Program-made: the position numbers and the translations under genes | Assembly: GCF_002252565.1 (NCBI RefSeq) | Contig: NZ_NPML01000029.1 | Span: 186,001-250,000, forward strand | DNA: 64,000 bases | Source: Petroclostridium xylanilyticum | Lineage (GTDB): Bacteria > Bacillota > Clostridia > SK-Y3 | Direction of reading: 5' to 3' | Shown here: positions 61,080 through 64,000 of the stretch, piece after piece | Numbering within the stretch: the first letter of the stretch is position 1 | Layout of the letters: each line of letters begins with the position of its first letter | Notes under the pieces: generated by a model | What the model was told of the DNA's origin: nothing | Seen by the model: only the letters and a program-made list of their open reading frames with translations | The model's database searches: none

Positions 61080-62090
61080 TTAATGATATGTATAAATTGA
61101 TTATAACCGCTATTTCCGTTTGTATTATCATTATACTACTAATACTTGATTTAGAACACTAGAAATTTTCATAATCTGACTATCAAGTCTATTCTTTTGT
61201 TTTATTTGGCTTTCTCTATAAATTCTACATTTTGCAATGCATATTTTTAATAATTATGTTTATTAACTCATTCCTAAAACGATTGTTTTGCCTTAAGAGT
61301 TCATCTTTTTTATAATAATACCATTTTCGACAAAACAAGTCATTATTCGCTATGGACTATTTCTCAAAAGTATGTTAGATTAATTATAAATAAAAATAGC
61401 AAAAAATAAAAGATTTAGTCATAATATGTAAAAAAGTAATCTGCTGCCCATAGTAAATTAGGCATATCTACTTTCTGTATTTAATTGGTTTTTTACCATT
61501 TAAAAATAAAAACACCTTTAAGTCAATGGATTCCTGCTAAAAACTCATTTGACTTGAAGGTGTCCGGGCCCCTTACACAAAGTGGTAAGAGCGCTCATGT
61601 TTAATTATACACCACGATGGGATATTTATGCAAGGGAGATTCATATAGAAAGGAGTTAATTTATAGCGCTTTAGTTGTTGTCCTATCCCGACAAAAATAC
61701 ACCAAATTTTGAAAGGAGTACACTAAAATGAAGGCTTTGCAGCTTAATTTGATTTCGGTAGATTGAAAAAGACTATACTAAAGTACAGTGGAGATTTAAG
61801 TAACATTATGGTAGAATTATACTGGGAAATAAAGAAATATATAGATTTATTTAAAAAACATAAGTTGATTTTTAATAGTATCATTAAAATAAAATATCTT
61901 CAAATCAATAAGAAAGAGTATTCTGCTAATTATTAAGGTATTAAAATGTTTTGAATTAATGGGCAATTTGGTGTATTTGCCCATTAATTCAAAAGAATTT
62001 ATATAAATTTATAGATTTTTATAGAAAAGCATTTTATATTTAACAGCATTATGAATATTTGTAATTAATTGATAGTAAAGGGGAAAGGTA
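61080..62090. other. Gene-poor AT-rich stretch with palindrome and probable mobile-element debris
   Basis: About 1 kb without a convincing gene. ACACCTTTAAGTCAA (61512-61526) and TTGACTTGAAGGTGT (61549-61563) form an inverted repeat with a T-rich flank on the minus side, so it could be a leftward terminator. Further on, GAAAGGAG (from about 61710) precedes ATG 61729, which opens a 12-codon peptide MKALQLNLISVD. A second frame then runs without start for some 60 codons (LKKTILKYSGDLSNIMVELY). This looks like a truncated, frameshifted gene start, perhaps of a transposase, but no family was recognised. Confidence 0.35.
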
Positions 62091-62091
62091 T

Positions 62092-62505
62092 ATGCAGGTG
62101 AATAGAATTAAAAAAAGTATTATATATTTATTAATTTTATTAGTATATATTTACTCTACCCAATGGTTGCTAAAGTATTTTCACAATATTAAAGGTAAAA
62201 CTTTTATACACTTTCCTTATTTTTATAGCAGCATTATTATATCTATTCTTTTCGGAATGATAATTAATATAGATTATATAGTAAATGAAATTAAAAAACA
62301 AGGAAAATGGAAAGTAAATTTAGAAAAGTTAGTTCTTGTGGGAATACCTTCTTTATTTCTTATATTTTATGAGACTATTTATTATTTAATGGATTTTTCT
62401 TTTTTACCATCATTTTTGAAATTAATATTATATAGTGAAAGTTTTGAAATATTTACCTCAATTTTATTAGGGCATATTTTAATAACTAGCATATATAAAG
62501 AATAA
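62092..62505 (+). CDS. Small membrane protein of unknown function
   Basis: This 137-residue protein has about four hydrophobic segments: IIYLLILLVYIYSTQWLL, FYSSIIISILFGMIIN, LVLVGIPSLFLIFYETIYYL and a last one near EIFTSILLGHILI. Basic Lys-rich loops lie between them. No family was recognised. AAAGGGGAAAGG precedes ATG 62092. Codon usage is very AT-rich, like the gene-poor stretch before it, which may indicate recent acquisition. Confidence 0.65.
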   Translation: MQVNRIKKSIIYLLILLVYIYSTQWLLKYFHNIKGKTFIHFPYFYSSIIISILFGMIINIDYIVNEIKKQGKWKVNLEKLVLVGIPSLFLIFYETIYYLMDFSFLPSFLKLILYSESFEIFTSILLGHILITSIYKE

Positions 62506-62593
62506 AAGGATACGACAGAGGAGTATATCCTGTCGCATTTCTGCTTTTGTCATAGCCAATCTTAGAGTATAATTATTATTGGCAAAAATAAAA

Positions 62594-62616
62594 GGAAGAG
62601 GCAAAATACCTCTTCC
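62594..62616 (-). terminator. Terminator of the NagR-like gene (leftward)
   Basis: GGAAGAGG and CCTCTTCC form an 8-bp stem with a 7-nt loop. On the minus strand it is followed by TTTTATTTTT. It lies 100 nt after the leftward GntR gene. Confidence 0.75.
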
Positions 62617-62717
62617 CATCATACAAATCAAGCTGTAAAATATAATTGACTAGAAAACATATAAACCAGCAAGTAAAAAATAATAGAATAAAGGCTATTA
62701 CTAGCTAAGAGTTTTTG

Positions 62718-63449
62718 TTAGTAATCTTTTCTGTTAAAAATGCTTACTTTATAAGATAATTTATCTGACCTGTAGTAGCTTACTTCGTAAAAAAGTTCCA
62801 ATCCCGTACTTGTAATACTATTACCTGATACTTTCAATAAAGGCATAGTTTTGCTTACCTGTAACAATTGATGCTCTTTCTCGGTTGGAAGTACTGCCTC
62901 TATACTTAAATTGATCCGTTCAATTTTATATTGATACTGTTCAAGCAGTATTCTATATAATGAGCCGCTTAAGTCAAACCTGTCAATGTCAGGACAATAC
63001 TTTTCAGGAATAAATACTTCTTCAATTCCTATAGGAATCTCCTCCGCCTTTCTAAGCCTTTTAACCCTGTAGAATTTTGTTTCGGCTTCAACGCCAAGAA
63101 TCTTTGCAATGGCGGGGAATAGTGCATTTTTCTCAAACTCCAGTATTTCAGTGACTGGTGTAATACCTTTACTTTTAACCATTTCAGAAAAGCTCATGAT
63201 ATTCCTTTGTTCAATTTTCGATTTAGTGATATATGTACCTTTTCCTTTAAGCCGGTATAAGATACCCTCATTTACTAACTCATTGATAGCCTGTCGTACG
63301 GTCATCCTGCTGACCCTGGCCAGTGCACTGAGCTCACGTTCTGAAGGTATGGGCTGTTCCTTTTGCCATTGTCCCGATGAAATCTGGTCCAAAATATAAT
63401 TTTTCAACTGAAAGTATGCGGGAATAGGACTTTGTTTATCAATAAACAT
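62718..63449 (-). CDS. GntR/HutC-family regulator, NagR/DasR-like
   Basis: This 243-residue regulator has a winged helix (PSERELSALARVSRMTVRQA, GKGTYITKSKIEQRN) and a UTRA domain (about 90-240). It is divergent from nagB, and a DasR/NagR-type operator lies between them, so it probably represses amino-sugar genes and responds to glucosamine 6-phosphate or N-acetylglucosamine 6-phosphate. ATG 63449 follows AAGGTGG; GTG 63458 lies inside that site. It is similar in layout to the GntR regulator at 45498 but differs clearly in sequence. Confidence 0.88.
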   Translation of the reverse strand: MFIDKQSPIPAYFQLKNYILDQISSGQWQKEQPIPSERELSALARVSRMTVRQAINELVNEGILYRLKGKGTYITKSKIEQRNIMSFSEMVKSKGITPVTEILEFEKNALFPAIAKILGVEAETKFYRVKRLRKAEEIPIGIEEVFIPEKYCPDIDRFDLSGSLYRILLEQYQYKIERINLSIEAVLPTEKEHQLLQVSKTMPLLKVSGNSITSTGLELFYEVSYYRSDKLSYKVSIFNRKDY

Positions 63450-63564
63450 AGTTACCACCTTATAATTTTAGAATAAGCTCAAATATTCATCAGCTCAATT
63501 GAATGCACCCGGTAAATACATATTTATTATTTCTATAAGTATTTAAAAAATCCTTCAAAATCTA

Positions 63565-63616
63565 TTGAGTTATTCGCTAAAAAGATATATAATATAATTA
63601 ACTGGTATAGACCACT
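63565..63616 (+). promoter_or_regulatory. nagB promoter with NagR/DasR-type operator
   Basis: TTGAGT (63565-63570), 17 nt, TATAAT (63588-63593) form the promoter. ACTGGTATAGACCACT (63601-63616) differs at one position from the DasR/NagR consensus ACTGGTCTAGACCACT and covers the expected transcription start, as for a repressor site. Confidence 0.82.
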
Positions 63617-63637
63617 ATAAGTATAGGAGGGTTATCT

Positions 63638-64000
63638 GTGAATAAAATTATTTGTAAAAACTATGATGAAATGAGCAACATTGCTGCCGATATGGTTATT
63701 AGCCAGGTGAGACAAAAACCCGATTCAGTGCTGGGATTGGCTACAGGTTCAACACCTATTGGCATGTATAAAAAACTTATTCAAATGTATAAAGCCGGGC
63801 AGGCAGATTTTTCACAGGTAAAAACTTTTAATCTGGATGAGTATTATAAAATTGATAAAGATAATCCGCAGAGTTATAATTATTATATGCATGAAAATTT
63901 TTTCAAACACGTAAATATAAATCCTCAAAACATTCATATTCCTAACGGTAGCGCGGAAAATGCAGAAGAAGAATGCAGCAATTATGATAAGATGATCGAA
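63638..64000 (+). CDS. nagB: Glucosamine-6-phosphate deaminase (3' end outside window)
   Basis: The first 121 codons are present. The enzyme converts glucosamine 6-phosphate to fructose 6-phosphate and ammonia. [20 protein letters not shown] (phosphate-binding loop) and [20 protein letters not shown] (catalytic Asp region) are characteristic, with NIHIPNG further on. GTG 63638 lies 7 nt after AGGAGG (63625-63630). It is transcribed rightward under the NagR-type operator. Confidence 0.95.
   Translation, partial: MNKIICKNYDEMSNIAADMVISQVRQKPDSVLGLATGSTPIGMYKKLIQMYKAGQADFSQVKTFNLDEYYKIDKDNPQSYNYYMHENFFKHVNINPQNIHIPNGSAENAEEECSNYDKMIE

Noticed and set aside
1-64000. tRNA or rRNA genes
   Set aside because: No cloverleaf with GGTTCGA-type T-loop and matching acceptor stem, nor rRNA sequence, was seen on either strand by eye.

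Overview
The window comes from an AT-rich, low-GC Gram-positive anaerobe, most likely a plant-polysaccharide-degrading clostridium. The evidence is strong AGGAGG ribosome sites, a T-box leader, PerR plus rubrerythrin, three-part (archaeal-type) glutamate synthase, ANTAR control of nitrogen genes, S-layer (SLH) anchoring, and cohesin-like and dockerin-like modules. The species cannot be named from the sequence alone.

Layout. 1-7.6 kb is a nitrogen-assimilation block: the FMN part of glutamate synthase (cut by the window edge), its ferredoxin, its FAD/NAD oxidoreductase and its GXGXG subunit, then glnA, an ANTAR regulator, a P-II protein and an ammonium transporter. Terminator-bearing leaders precede glnA and the P-II gene. 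7.7-14.6 kb holds two MFS transporters, an AraC regulator and a GH38 alpha-mannosidase. 14.5-19.3 kb is a cysteine T-box operon (cysE, cysS) interrupted by an intact IS607-type element lying between the cysS ribosome-binding site and its start codon. 19.4-33.7 kb is a galactan-utilisation island: YesN/YesM-type two-component system, CUT1 sugar ABC transporter without its own ATPase, cytoplasmic GH35 beta-galactosidase, a very large secreted GH53 endo-galactanase with cohesin-like and SLH modules, and a secreted dockerin-bearing, CBM-like protein. 34-38 kb carries perR-rubrerythrin, a LysR/YeiH pair and gene remnants. 38-41.6 kb has mini-RNase III, a YitT membrane protein and a split transketolase.

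41.8-54.4 kb is a carbohydrate-catabolic locus of unclear substrate arranged around a GntR regulator. A leftward operon encodes a D-2-hydroxyacid dehydrogenase, a phosphotriesterase-family hydrolase, a shikimate-dehydrogenase-like enzyme and a cupin phosphoglucose isomerase. Rightward genes encode two fructose-6-phosphate-aldolase-type transaldolases, an FGGY kinase, a HAD phosphatase, a DhaL remnant, an AraM-HAD fusion and a class II aldolase with a tail resembling a microcompartment encapsulation peptide. 54.8-60.6 kb is a complete Opp-type ABC transporter. 60.7-62.5 kb has a PilZ protein, a 1-kb gene-poor stretch and a small membrane protein. The right edge holds a NagR-like GntR regulator divergent from nagB, with a DasR/NagR-type operator between them.

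How the genes work together. The galactan island forms a chain: surface cleavage by GH53, oligosaccharide import, and intracellular galactose release by GH35, with the two-component system as probable sensor. The points most worth a second look are the SLH-galactanase that carries its own cohesin-like module beside a dockerin protein, the GntR-controlled sugar(-acid) locus, the ANTAR regulator whose receiver lacks its phosphorylation residues, and the IS607 insertion in the cysS leader.
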